A stretch of DNA of 64,000 nucleotides from Elusimicrobiota bacterium. Lineage in GTDB: Bacteria; Elusimicrobiota; Elusimicrobia; FEN-1173. The notes beneath the pieces are model-generated. The model searched no databases. It saw only the letters and a program-made list of their open reading frames with translations, and had not been told where the DNA came from. Location of the stretch: positions 62,001 through 126,000 of the forward strand of contig JADKHR010000001.1 of the NCBI GenBank assembly GCA_016721625.1, given 5' to 3'. The position numbers and the translations under genes were made by a program. Positions 25,938 through 35,338 of the stretch are shown here, in pieces; the first letter of the stretch is position 1, and each line of letters opens with the position of its first letter.

Positions 25938-28900
25938 ATGAAACCTTTCACTGCCCCTCTTAACCGCCCTTCCCCGGGAGTTCGATTTCTCGCCGTTCTC
26001 ACGGCCGGGTCTCTCCTTTTTACGGTGTTGGGGTCCGCCCCGGCGGAGGCTTCTTTTTGGGAGGAACGCGCCGCTTCTTCCGCGCGTCGTCAAAACCAGG
26101 CCAACGAGAGCCCCATCCTTTTGGCCCAAGGGGTTCTGTCCCAATGGCCCATGGCGGGCCAGGCGGTCCGGGGGTTTATCCCTTTGGGCGGCGTTTCTTC
26201 CCCGTCCCCATCGGATCCCTTTTGGGCCCGAGCGTTGGTGACGCCTTTTGCCGATGTTCGCACCGTTCGAGGGGGAGGGACCGGCGATCTTCGAGTCGTT
26301 TTGGTCATGGACGCCCACGACGTGTATTCCGCCCAGCAGAACATGGCGCGGGTTTTGGAACGGTTGGGAACCCAGGGGAAAATTCTAGTGGGCGTGGAAG
26401 GAACGGCCGGTGCTTTTGATTTGGAACGACACCGAACCCTTCTTCCCGACCCGGATCAAAAGATATTAGTGGAGCATTTGTTGAAGAAGGGGTTCCTCAA
26501 TGGGGCCGAGGCCTATGGTTTGACGTCGGCCCGCACGCCGGACCTGTGGGGTGTGGAGGATCCCGCCCTTTACGCCGCCAACATTCAGGCCTACCGAGGC
26601 ACGTTGCCCCTGGAAGAGGAAACCCGAACGGCGTTGGAAACATTAAAGCGGGAAACGCGGGCCCGCGCCGAAATTGTGTTTTCAAAATCCTTGCGTGAAC
26701 TGGACAGTGAAGTGGAGGCCATGCACGGAGACCGGGGCGACCTGGCTCGTTATGCCCGGGTGGTGACGCGAGGGGTCGGGAGCGGGGCGGGTCCTGAAAC
26801 GTCCCGTTTCTTGGCCGCGAAAGAGAAAGAGGGGAAGCTTTCGTTTCCAGCCGTGGAACAGGCGCGAGCCGCCTTCATTGAACGGGTTTCGCCGCGCCTG
26901 TCGCCCGATGAAATGAATGCGCTCATTGAGAAAACCACGGCGTTTCGCGCCGGGGCGGTCTCGGCCAAAGACTATTATCGGTCTCTGGAATCCCTGGCTC
27001 TCTCCAAGGGGGTTCCGCTCGCGGCTTATCCGGCTTTCAAAGACTATGTGGGTTACGTTTCTTTGGCGGATGGGATTGTTCCGGAGCGGTTGTTTGAAGA
27101 ACTGGAGAGCTTGGAGGCTCAGGCGTACGATCGGTTGGCGGTGGGCGAATCGCGGGTTCTGGCGGATTGGAACAAAGATCTGCGATTGGCTGATCGCGCC
27201 CTCCAGCATGCGCTGACTCCGCGGGAGTGGGCCCGGTTCCAGGAACGTCGCCCGGAACTATCGCGGCTGGAGGAAAGGGCGAGGGCGCTCCATCTTTCCG
27301 CTTTGCCCGCGCGTAAGCTTCAATCCAACCTTCCTCGGTTCGCGTTGTTTTTTGAATCGGCGGAAGCGCGAAATGAGAGTTTGCTTCAAAACGCGATGGC
27401 GGAGGCCCGTCGGCGCGGGGCCGCCACCGCCGTTTTGATCTCGGGCGGGTTTCACACGGGAGCGTTGGAAAAACGCTTGACGGCCGCCGGTGTTCCCCAC
27501 GCGGTTCTTTCTCCCCGAATGGCGGACGTGCCGGATTCCGCGACGGGCTATCTCCAAGCGTTTGCGTCGACCCGGACGCCGCTGGAAAGGTTGCTCCTGG
27601 GCGATCGGCTTTTTATGAATCCCCCGTCGGCCACGGCGGTGGCCGGGCAACAGGAAGGGGATCCCTTTCACGAGGAACAGGTGGCGCTCAACCGCGCCAC
27701 GCTCAGCTACGGCGCGGTTTTGGCCGGACAACGGGGACGGTTAGCGGGTTTTGTGGAACTTTGGAATCAGCGGCTCGGGGCTAAGAGCCGAGCCGCGTTT
27801 CAGTCCGTTAAAAAAGGGTTCGTAGAGATCATCACGTTCCGTTTTGCCGGCGCTGGACAGGACCTTCTTCTGGCCATCCCGGGGTCGGCTTCCGGGGCGG
27901 TTCGGGAAGGCGAAACGTTGCAAAAGGCGGTCAAGGAACGAGGCGGCCGGGTGGTGGAGACGGACCAGGTGGGCGATGTCCCCTACGTGCTGGGGGGGAG
28001 ACTCATCACCCGAGTTCTTCCGGAAGTCGTGAGCGGCGCGGCGTTCCTCGGGTGGCTGGGAGCCAGCGCCCTGTCGCCGCCCCTTTGGCTGGCGAGCCTG
28101 GCGACCTCGGTCGTTTTTGGCGGCATCGCCTGGCGGGCGCTTGTGATGGCGTCGGTGTATTGGCACGGGTTGGGCCACGCGGCGGTTGTTCAAGCGTTCG
28201 GCGGTCAACCCGTGCGGACGAGCCTTGCCGAATACGGCCAACGTTTGCCCTGGACGCACCTGGTGCCCTTCTCCACCTTTTTCCTGCCCGGCGTCACGGC
28301 CCCGGGAAAGGCGCCGAAGTTCGACGAGGTGAACCTGACGGGCGCGCGGCGGCGGATCGCCGCCCTTGCGGGGCCTGCCATGAATCTTCTTGCCGTGGGC
28401 CTGCTGGCCCCCTTGGCCGCCCTTACCGGCCCTTGGGGAGTGGCGCATTTGGCTCTCGGAGCGGCCGCCGGGGTCCATCTTTGGACGGCGCTGACCTCCG
28501 TCTCGGACATCCGCACGGCGATCACGGGGCTCGGGCGTGCGTTTTACTGCGGCGTGATCGGCGTCGTTTACGGCGGTCCCAACGCCAAAGCGGAAATGAT
28601 GCCGACGGGTGTTCAGCATCTGATGGATGAGTCGGTGCTTCGCACCCTCCATCGGGGGGGCCAATCCGGAGGTTTCGCGGTCGTCGGCGTGAGGGAAAAC
28701 GGCCACGCCGAGTTCACCTTTTTCGTCGAGAAAAGGGCCAAGGAAGGAAATCGACGCGCCCGGTTAGGGGAATTGATGCGCGACGCCACGTCCCAACTGG
28801 CCCGGCGGGCGGGGAAAGCGGGGTTCGGGGGCCTGCGGCGTCTTTTGGTGGTGGGACACACGCGTTACGGAACCAACTTTGCTCAACCCGTCGCGTTGAA

Positions 28901-31469
28901 CGCGCACCCTCATTTGGGGACGAACGACACCGATACGATTATTTACATCGGCGAAAAAAAACGTGAGGACAACTACGAGCGCCCCTGGGACCGGCCCCGT
29001 GGCGTGTCCGCCGTGAAGTCCATCCCCATGACTCGGGGCGTGGCGATCGCCCACAACGGGGACGACAACGCCACGGTCCTTTACCACTACGGCGAAAAGG
29101 ACGTGGTGCTGACAAATGATGAAGACGCCTTGTTAAATGAACGCATGACCGGGTTCGAAAACCCGGCGAAAGGAGATTCCCCCCAGATCGCCACCCGTAT
29201 GGAGCATTGGATCACCCAGGGATCCGTGGCGGCCTCGCTTCGACTGACGCTCCTGATGGTGGCCATGGAATCCTTGCGCGGACAGGCCACGCCCTTCGAG
29301 ACGATCCTGGGTCGGGCGCCCACGCCGGCCTTGATGGAAACCCTTCTTCAGTCCCAGGCCCTTCAGACGTTTCCGGACGTTGTGAAGGCCCTGCACCGCG
29401 AGCATCCGGAGGCGGGGTTGGACGAATTGTTCCAGTCCGCCGGAGCCCAGATGGGGTCCCCGGAGGATGTTTGGGATTTGGAAGCCGCGATTCCTTTCGC
29501 GGAGGGGTCTGACATCGAAAAACAGCGGATGGCCCTGGCCGGTCAAGCCCAGGCCATTTTGCAGTCCTCCCCGTGGTTTATGGAGCTGTCCGATAGCGAA
29601 CAGCGTCGGTTGGCGGCGCTGTTTTCGGAACTTTTCCTTAAATTTTTCTTCACGGGAGATTTTCGCCGGGCCGGTGTTCACTTGCTTCGCCGGGCGGATT
29701 CCACCTCGACCTTCGGAGTGATGGCGGGAACCCTTATGGAGGCGGAGGGGGCCCTGTGGTTGCGCCAAAACCAACCTTTTTATTTGTGGGTATCGGAGGA
29801 CGGCAAGAGCGTGGCGGGGAGCAGTGAAGCCAAGGCTTTTCTTGGGGCCAAAAGCGGGGAAAGCCCGTTTCGTTACCGGTTGACGTTGCGCAACGGCGAG
29901 GTCGCCACTCTGCGCGGGTCGCGGTTGGTCATTGACCATGTGGACCATGGGCGCGTGGCGGAGTTTGATTTGTCCGAGATGGAGAAAGTGATCGCCCAGC
30001 CCCGCTGGTTGGATTTGGAGACCAGCCCTTATGTGTCTCCCTCTGATTCGCTGAAGGTCGCCCCGGAACACCGGGTGCGGGAAGATCTCGAAATGATTCC
30101 TTGGGTGAACCAAAAAATCAAAGAAGATTTCGCCGACCCGAAATCCAATAACAGTTTGTCGGGGCGGGCGTTCGTCGACTTGTTGATCCAGCGGTTGGCG
30201 AAGCGTCGGGCGGGTCAAAAGGGCGGCGAACTTGATCTGGTGATCGTCGGAACGGAAAAGAGTTACGATGCGGCGGTTCTCCATGCGAAGGCTCTGGCGA
30301 AAATAGCCAGTTTGGCAGGGAAACCCCTCAACATTCAGGTTGTTTACGGCGCGGAATTTAAGGGCGAGGACCTGGAGGACCTTCGCGACAAGGGTTTTGG
30401 GCCTGATACCCTGGTTCTGGGATTGGCGAGTTCCGGCCAGACGGCGAACACCTTATACGCACTTGAAAGCCTGAACATGGCCTGGCGTGGGTTGCGGGAA
30501 TCCTCGCCCGGCGAAAGCGTCGATGCGACGCCGCCCCATTTCCTAGTGTCGGCGGACATGGACAATCCCTATTCGGAAGAAGTTTTGGGGCAGGGGTTGG
30601 CGGCGGGGGATCCTTTTAAGGCTCGGAATTTTGTGACGTTTCCCACCCTGGATTCCTTTCACCCCGCCGAAGCGGCCACGGTGACCCACAAGGCCACGGA
30701 GCGGCTGTTAAAGGAAGTGTCGGTCCTCTTCGCGGAAACCCTGGCCCAGCGGAGCGGGCGGTGGAAAAGCGGGGGATTGCCGAAAACGGTTCCGGCGGCG
30801 GTCCGCCAAATGGTGGACAACGGGGACGAATTGGATCGGCGCATCACGGGATTGGACGCGGATGGCAATCCGCACCGGGTTCTGCGCCGAAGCGGGGAAC
30901 GCAACGATATCCCCGATCAGATCGACGCCGTCGCCGGGCGGATGAGTCAGGCGTTCTTGGAGTCGCTCTGGGCCACCGCGTCCACGGCGCTTTTTGTTTC
31001 CCTCACCCTGCTTCTCCACGCCACGCCGGCGACTCTGCTCTTGGGCTGGTTTCCCAACCAGCTGTTCCTCTTTTCCGCGGGGCTTCCCGTTCTGGCCGCC
31101 GTCGTCGGCCTCGGCGTTTTGGGCGCCGCGGCCTGGAAGACCCGTCTGTGGCGCTGGCACCCGCTTCTCTATGTTCTCGGTGGAGTGGTGTTCGCCAGCG
31201 CGGGTCTGTTGTTGGGCGAATCGCTGGTGTTGGGCCTGGATTCCCTGGGTGCCCTGTTGGGAAAAGGGGCGTTGGGATCGCGCTGGGGATTTCTGCCTGT
31301 GCCGGTGGATGTGTCACCGGTTAATCTCGTTAACGCCGTGACCTATGTTTTTTTTTCTTTTTCGGGTTCACACTGGGCCTGCGCAAGCTTCAGGGCCGGC
31401 CCCTCTGGGACCGTTTGGGCGGGCGCATTCTGGTTTTGTCGGATTACCAGCATTCCGTGGCTCGGTTGA
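25938..31469 (+). CDS. Giant protein 2, main part: Tiki/TraB-like, M50-like membrane domain, GlmS-like glutaminase and SIS domain
   Basis: Start ATG 25938 is chosen over 25911 because AAAGGAG lies 7 nt upstream. A signal segment lies at residues 12-38. Residues ~115-540 match the N-terminal domain of giant 1: VMDAHDVYSAQQN (His127), VGVEGTAGAF, LWGVEDPALYAANI and SGGFHT (His506). Residues ~680-860 form a hydrophobic domain with YWHGLGHAAVVQAFGG (743-747 HGLGH in place of HExxH) and AGPAMNLLAVG, like site-2 proteases but without the catalytic Glu. From Cys871 (CGVIGVVYGG) a class II glutamine amidotransferase follows, with GHTRYGTN and AHNGDDN. A SIS domain lies at ~1433-1590 (GTEKSYDAA, LASSGQTANTLYALE). 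Transmembrane helices follow near 1673-1790. The true frame is lost at T9 (31348-31356). Confidence 0.85.
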   Translation: MKPFTAPLNRPSPGVRFLAVLTAGSLLFTVLGSAPAEASFWEERAASSARRQNQANESPILLAQGVLSQWPMAGQAVRGFIPLGGVSSPSPSDPFWARALVTPFADVRTVRGGGTGDLRVVLVMDAHDVYSAQQNMARVLERLGTQGKILVGVEGTAGAFDLERHRTLLPDPDQKILVEHLLKKGFLNGAEAYGLTSARTPDLWGVEDPALYAANIQAYRGTLPLEEETRTALETLKRETRARAEIVFSKSLRELDSEVEAMHGDRGDLARYARVVTRGVGSGAGPETSRFLAAKEKEGKLSFPAVEQARAAFIERVSPRLSPDEMNALIEKTTAFRAGAVSAKDYYRSLESLALSKGVPLAAYPAFKDYVGYVSLADGIVPERLFEELESLEAQAYDRLAVGESRVLADWNKDLRLADRALQHALTPREWARFQERRPELSRLEERARALHLSALPARKLQSNLPRFALFFESAEARNESLLQNAMAEARRRGAATAVLISGGFHTGALEKRLTAAGVPHAVLSPRMADVPDSATGYLQAFASTRTPLERLLLGDRLFMNPPSATAVAGQQEGDPFHEEQVALNRATLSYGAVLAGQRGRLAGFVELWNQRLGAKSRAAFQSVKKGFVEIITFRFAGAGQDLLLAIPGSASGAVREGETLQKAVKERGGRVVETDQVGDVPYVLGGRLITRVLPEVVSGAAFLGWLGASALSPPLWLASLATSVVFGGIAWRALVMASVYWHGLGHAAVVQAFGGQPVRTSLAEYGQRLPWTHLVPFSTFFLPGVTAPGKAPKFDEVNLTGARRRIAALAGPAMNLLAVGLLAPLAALTGPWGVAHLALGAAAGVHLWTALTSVSDIRTAITGLGRAFYCGVIGVVYGGPNAKAEMMPTGVQHLMDESVLRTLHRGGQSGGFAVVGVRENGHAEFTFFVEKRAKEGNRRARLGELMRDATSQLARRAGKAGFGGLRRLLVVGHTRYGTNFAQPVALNAHPHLGTNDTDTIIYIGEKKREDNYERPWDRPRGVSAVKSIPMTRGVAIAHNGDDNATVLYHYGEKDVVLTNDEDALLNERMTGFENPAKGDSPQIATRMEHWITQGSVAASLRLTLLMVAMESLRGQATPFETILGRAPTPALMETLLQSQALQTFPDVVKALHREHPEAGLDELFQSAGAQMGSPEDVWDLEAAIPFAEGSDIEKQRMALAGQAQAILQSSPWFMELSDSEQRRLAALFSELFLKFFFTGDFRRAGVHLLRRADSTSTFGVMAGTLMEAEGALWLRQNQPFYLWVSEDGKSVAGSSEAKAFLGAKSGESPFRYRLTLRNGEVATLRGSRLVIDHVDHGRVAEFDLSEMEKVIAQPRWLDLETSPYVSPSDSLKVAPEHRVREDLEMIPWVNQKIKEDFADPKSNNSLSGRAFVDLLIQRLAKRRAGQKGGELDLVIVGTEKSYDAAVLHAKALAKIASLAGKPLNIQVVYGAEFKGEDLEDLRDKGFGPDTLVLGLASSGQTANTLYALESLNMAWRGLRESSPGESVDATPPHFLVSADMDNPYSEEVLGQGLAAGDPFKARNFVTFPTLDSFHPAEAATVTHKATERLLKEVSVLFAETLAQRSGRWKSGGLPKTVPAAVRQMVDNGDELDRRITGLDADGNPHRVLRRSGERNDIPDQIDAVAGRMSQAFLESLWATASTALFVSLTLLLHATPATLLLGWFPNQLFLFSAGLPVLAAVVGLGVLGAAAWKTRLWRWHPLLYVLGGVVFASAGLLLGESLVLGLDSLGALLGKGALGSRWGFLPVPVDVSPVNLVNAVTYVFFSFSGSHWACASFRAGPSGTVWAGAFWFCRITSIPWLG

Positions 31470-32782
31470 GCGCGGCCCGTTGGCGGCGTTTGTTGAGCCA
31501 CCGGTTTGGTTGGATGGGGTTGAACTCCATCAACGAGTCGTCCCTGGGGCGGCTCACCCACGAAGAGGCGCTCAATTCCAATGTGCGCGGAAACCTCTTC
31601 CTCCTCGGCGAAGCCCGCCACGCGGAAGGGCCCACGCTGATGAACTACAAACAGTTGGGTGGAAGCCCCAACGGACCGGGCCGCATCTGGCGGATGGGCA
31701 TCGGCCACAAATCCAAGGACGCCGCCAGCGAGGGCTATTCCGAGGGGTACATTTCCCTGGCGATGAAAGGCGACAACCCCGCGGGGGAGGACCTGGCTTT
31801 CGGGGCCATTCAAGAACTTCTTCAGGATGCCCCCGCCCGGGATACGGCGGGGATGGTCCTCGCGTTGGTGGTCGCTGAGAAAATGTCGTCCATCAAACCC
31901 TTGGGGTTTGTGCCCGGAATGACCTCGAGCGAAGCGAAAACGTCCACCACCCAACAGCCCTTCCCGCCGCTTTCGGAAGAGGAGGTTCGGCGAATTTTCG
32001 GGCTTTCATTGCTTTCCGTCGGTCATCATAGAGAAATGCCGGTCGCGCCTTCCTCCCAAGATTCCCAACCGGTGGCGGTGGTGGCGCCATCCCCAGCTCC
32101 CATTCTCCCGTTGCCAAACGAAGGGCGTCCAAGGGGACCGACGATCTCGGTTTCGGCCGTTGAAGGGCCCGTGGTTGCGATGGATGAATCTCATCCGGTT
32201 ACGGCGGCCGTGGCAACGATGGATGCGTCGCGAGCGTCGGGTCTGGAATCCCAGCCGGTTGTCCCGAGCGTCACCGATCGCGCGAGCCTTCTGTCCCTTG
32301 CCGAATACCTGGGGGTGTTTGTCGGCCCTGAAGAATCGACCGCGGGGATCGCGGCCCAAATTCAGACCGTTGTGCAATTTTCCGGAACGGTGAACCTCCC
32401 CAAGGACCATGCCCCCGCGTTTTACGGAGTGCTGGAACTCACGGAGGCGACATGGTTCCCCATCGCCAATTTCTCCCGGTTGGAATCCCGTCTGAGCGCG
32501 ACGTACCCATCCACCCTCCCCGGGATCTCTCCGGGTTCATTGGAACGGAAGCGAGTTCAAGGTCTTTACGACTCCGCGCCAGCCAGAAGTGTCAGAGGAA
32601 AAGACGGCCGACGGCTCGGACGCGCCAACCCAAACCCGTGGGGCCAAAATTTATCTTTGGATTGTGCGTCCGTTGCGGAAGACCGCCATGGTCACCGCGG
32701 CGACCCTGGCCTTGGTCATGCTCACCTCCTTCGGCGGTTCCGTTCTCTTCCTTGTGGACCGCGGGTTGGCCGCCGTTTTTGA
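31355..32782 (+). CDS. Giant protein 2, middle part (after frameshift)
   Basis: The frame continues as GFTLGLRKLQGRPLWDRLGG, then GRILVLSDYQHSVARLSAAR, after a one-base loss in the T9 run. The part to ~32000 is globular (LNSINESSLGRLTHEEALNS; GIGHKSKDAASEGYSEGYI) with no family I recognise; it may belong to the GlmS-like module. From ~32030 it becomes Pro/Ser/Val-rich linker, then a small domain (SLLSLAEYLGVFVGPEES). Coding moves to the next frame near CCCCGGG at 32517-32524, and the remainder of this frame to 32782 is out of register. It is not thought to be a separate gene because no start site is visible. Confidence 0.7.
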   Translation, partial: FFFGFTLGLRKLQGRPLWDRLGGRILVLSDYQHSVARLSAARWRRLLSHRFGWMGLNSINESSLGRLTHEEALNSNVRGNLFLLGEARHAEGPTLMNYKQLGGSPNGPGRIWRMGIGHKSKDAASEGYSEGYISLAMKGDNPAGEDLAFGAIQELLQDAPARDTAGMVLALVVAEKMSSIKPLGFVPGMTSSEAKTSTTQQPFPPLSEEEVRRIFGLSLLSVGHHREMPVAPSSQDSQPVAVVAPSPAPILPLPNEGRPRGPTISVSAVEGPVVAMDESHPVTAAVATMDASRASGLESQPVVPSVTDRASLLSLAEYLGVFVGPEESTAGIAAQIQTVVQFSGTVNLPKDHAPAFYGVLELTEATWFPIANFSRLESRLSATYPSTLPGISPGSLERKRVQGLYDSAPARSVRGKDGRRLGRANPNPWGQNLSLDCASVAEDRHGHRGDPGLGHAHLLRRFRSLPCGPRVGRRF

Positions 32783-34334
32783 CGTTCCTGTCGTGACGCA
32801 GGGGACCCAAGGGGGGCGGTTTTCAGACGTTCAAGCGCAAAACCTTGGCACCCCAGCACGCCTTCCGTCCACATCGGTGACGGCGACCGTTACCCAGCCG
32901 GCGGTTTCCGCCCAAACGGAAACAGCTTACGTGGGAACCCGGGTCACCGGGTTGCGATCTTTTTCTCATCACCCTTATGCGGGGGTTCGTGTTCTGGGAC
33001 GTGTCGAGCCAAAAACATATGTGAACGTGTTGCGCCAGGAGAGCGGGTGGGTTCAGGTTCAGACGACAGCCGGGACAACCGGTTGGGTGTCCAGCCGGTC
33101 TCTTTTTGGTCTTCAAGGCGAACGCGCCCTCGTGGTCGGGCGGGGAGCGTCGCTTTATGACAAACGCCCCTTCAGCCAAGGGGCGAGCCAAGGATCGTTG
33201 CCCAAGGGCGCATCGGTGACCGTCTTGGAACGCCAAGGCGGTTGGGCGAAAGTGCAACGTCTTAACGCACCCGCCGATTCGTCGGTTTGGGTCTCGGCTC
33301 GCTATCTGCGCCCCCAAGCGCCGACGGCCAAGCCGGCCAACGGGACGACGCGATCATCGGGTCCTTCCCCGCGTGTGGAACCGTCCTCTCTTTCTATGCC
33401 CAGCGATCCATTGAGCCTGGTCCTCCTGTTGGGGCCTGTCGTTCCAATTCTGGGCCATCTTGGAAAACGGCGCGTTCCCCTGTCCAACAGTCCCGGATCT
33501 CTATTGCGCCGGCGGTTGATGGCCCAGTCTCGTCGACCTTTCACGGCCGAGGATCGACCCGTGGCCGAATCCTTGTTAGGGTATGTGGAGGCGCCCACCG
33601 ATTCGGATCGATTCTCCCGCGCGCTACGGGTCTCCTTGGGGTATGGTTCGTTGTCCGGGAACGCCTGGGGCAAAGGTTCTCTGTACTCCGATTATCTCCA
33701 GACCCGTCAAACTCTTCTGGGGGGAGAAAAACCCAATCGGACAGAAGGGATCGCTCTCTCCCGGTTGGCGCGCGCCGTTTCCCAATGGACGCGAACCGGC
33801 ACCCCCTCCTTCGCTCCGGGAGCCCTTCCAGTCATCGACCTGACTCCGGCGGAAGACGAAACCACCCTTTTCCATCATTGGGCTGTCGCTTTGGACCGAG
33901 TGTCCCAAGGGGAAGAGCCCCCCATCCTCTTGGCCCGGTCCGCGCGTCAACGGACGCGGTTGATCGCGGCGCTGGCCCAGTGGAGGGCCGCCAACCCTGA
34001 GTCGGGGTTGCGCCCCGATGTTCCATCGGCGTTCCGCTGGGTGTTCTTAGACGAGGTGGGGACGGAGGTCGTTCAACGGGACGAGGCGGGAAAACCCCTG
34101 GCGGTGCGCCTGGGCGCTCTGCTCCGCGCCGCCCAAGTGGATCTGAAGGGGGTAGGCGCCATCGATGTGGTCACCGGGGTTCGGGCCTCCTGGACCTGGG
34201 ATCGAGCGGATTTGCCCGCCACGGTGGAGGTGCGCCTGATCCTTGGGGTATTGAAAAACCTTTCGCTGGCGGCGCCGCTGGAACAGGTGCAAGCCCTTCT
34301 CGGCTCGGCTCGGCGGGCGCTCACGTCGGCCTAA
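32589..34334 (+). CDS. Giant protein 2, C-terminal part with transmembrane helix and two SH3-like domains
   Basis: In-frame sequence already reads sensibly upstream of the nominal GTG (VHWNGSEFKVFTTPRQPE), so this is probably the end of giant 2 rather than a new gene. If a separate gene, GTG 32589 lacks a good ribosome site. A transmembrane helix lies near residues 33-58 (TAMVTAATLALVMLTSFGGS). Two bacterial SH3-like repeats follow: VLRQESGWVQVQTTAGTTGWV and VLERQGGWAKVQRL...VWVSARYL, the type often found in peptidoglycan-binding proteins. The remaining ~300 residues are unknown. A terminator follows the stop. The whole gene would be about 2800 aa. Confidence 0.75.
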   Translation: MSEEKTADGSDAPTQTRGAKIYLWIVRPLRKTAMVTAATLALVMLTSFGGSVLFLVDRGLAAVFDVPVVTQGTQGGRFSDVQAQNLGTPARLPSTSVTATVTQPAVSAQTETAYVGTRVTGLRSFSHHPYAGVRVLGRVEPKTYVNVLRQESGWVQVQTTAGTTGWVSSRSLFGLQGERALVVGRGASLYDKRPFSQGASQGSLPKGASVTVLERQGGWAKVQRLNAPADSSVWVSARYLRPQAPTAKPANGTTRSSGPSPRVEPSSLSMPSDPLSLVLLLGPVVPILGHLGKRRVPLSNSPGSLLRRRLMAQSRRPFTAEDRPVAESLLGYVEAPTDSDRFSRALRVSLGYGSLSGNAWGKGSLYSDYLQTRQTLLGGEKPNRTEGIALSRLARAVSQWTRTGTPSFAPGALPVIDLTPAEDETTLFHHWAVALDRVSQGEEPPILLARSARQRTRLIAALAQWRAANPESGLRPDVPSAFRWVFLDEVGTEVVQRDEAGKPLAVRLGALLRAAQVDLKGVGAIDVVTGVRASWTWDRADLPATVEVRLILGVLKNLSLAAPLEQVQALLGSARRALTSA

Positions 34335-34372
34335 CGATCGTCGACGGAGCAAAGAGATGGGGCGCCGTTTTG

Positions 34373-34415
34373 CCCTCCCGCGGAAGTGAATCGTCCGCGG
34401 GGAGGGTGGGTTTTT
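34373..34415 (+). terminator. Rho-independent terminator after giant 2
   Basis: CCCTCCCGCGG pairs with CCGCGGGGAGGG (one bulged G) around an 11-nt loop, followed by TGGG and five T. It separates the giant gene from hisG. Confidence 0.85.
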
Positions 34416-34455
34416 GCTAATATCCAACCCTCAATCCCTTTCGATCGGAGCCCTT

Positions 34456-35328
34456 ATGAGAAAATTGAAGCTCGGCATGCCCAAAGGCAGTTTGCAGGAA
34501 TCCACCATTGAACTTTTCAGGAAGGCGGGCATTCGGGTCAACGCCTCGGATCGATCCTATTTCCCGACGTCCGACGATGACGAGTTGGAAATCATGCTTG
34601 TTCGCTCCCAAGAAATGGCGACCTACGTGGAGGACGGGGTGTTCGACGCTGGGCTAACCGGGAAAGATTGGATTTTGGAGTCGGGAGCCAAAGTTCGGGA
34701 AGTCTGCGAATTGCTTTACGCCAAGTCCGGGTTCCGCCCCGTGCGCTGGGTTCTGTGCGTGCCCGAAGGGTCGTCCATTAAGTCCGTGAAGGACCTTCAG
34801 GGCAAACGCATTGCCACCGAGGTCGTGAACATCGTCAAAAAATATCTTCGCAAGAACAAGGTCACGGCCAAGGTCGAATTTTCTTGGGGGGCCACGGAGG
34901 CGAAAGCGGGACGATTCGTTGACGCGATCGTTGAACTGACGGAAACGGGATCCTCTCTCCGGGCCAACCACCTCCGGATCGTGGAGGAGCTTCTGACGTC
35001 CTCCACCCGGTTCATTTGCAATGAGAAAGCCTGGGCCGATCCGTGGAAACGGGAGAAAATCGAGAACATGGCGATCCTCCTGCAGGGTGCGCTGGCGGCC
35101 GAAGGGCTCGTGGGCATCAAAATGAATTTAAAAGAAAGCAATTTGGCCGCCGTCACCGCGCTTCTCCCTGCGCTCCGCAAACCCACCATTTCCCAGCTCA
35201 CGGAAAAAGGGTGGGTGGCGCTCGAGGTCATCATGCCGGAGAAGGAAATTAAAAAGAATATCCCCGCCCTTAAACGCGCAGGGGCTGAGGGGATCATCGA
35301 ATATCCCCTGAACAAGATTATCTACTAA
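34456..35328 (+). CDS. hisG: ATP phosphoribosyltransferase (long form)
   Basis: HisG joins ATP and PRPP in the first step of histidine synthesis. LKLGMPKGSLQESTIELF, EIMLVRSQEMATYVEDGVFDAGLTGKDWI and the PRPP-loop region DAIVELTETGSSLRANHLRI fit. A C-terminal ACT-like regulatory domain (KPTISQLTEKGWVALEVIMPE) marks the long, HisZ-independent, histidine-inhibited form. ATG 34456 is chosen over the longer frame because homology starts there and a CGGAG site lies upstream. No other his genes are in the window; gltX follows after 10 bp. Confidence 0.93.
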   Translation: MRKLKLGMPKGSLQESTIELFRKAGIRVNASDRSYFPTSDDDELEIMLVRSQEMATYVEDGVFDAGLTGKDWILESGAKVREVCELLYAKSGFRPVRWVLCVPEGSSIKSVKDLQGKRIATEVVNIVKKYLRKNKVTAKVEFSWGATEAKAGRFVDAIVELTETGSSLRANHLRIVEELLTSSTRFICNEKAWADPWKREKIENMAILLQGALAAEGLVGIKMNLKESNLAAVTALLPALRKPTISQLTEKGWVALEVIMPEKEIKKNIPALKRAGAEGIIEYPLNKIIY

Positions 35329-35338
35329 GGCTCCCTCC

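Noticed and set aside
32589..34334. SH3-domain protein as an independent gene
   Set aside because: The frame reads plausible protein upstream of the GTG and no ribosome site is present; kept as the probable C-terminus of giant 2, though a separate gene is not excluded.
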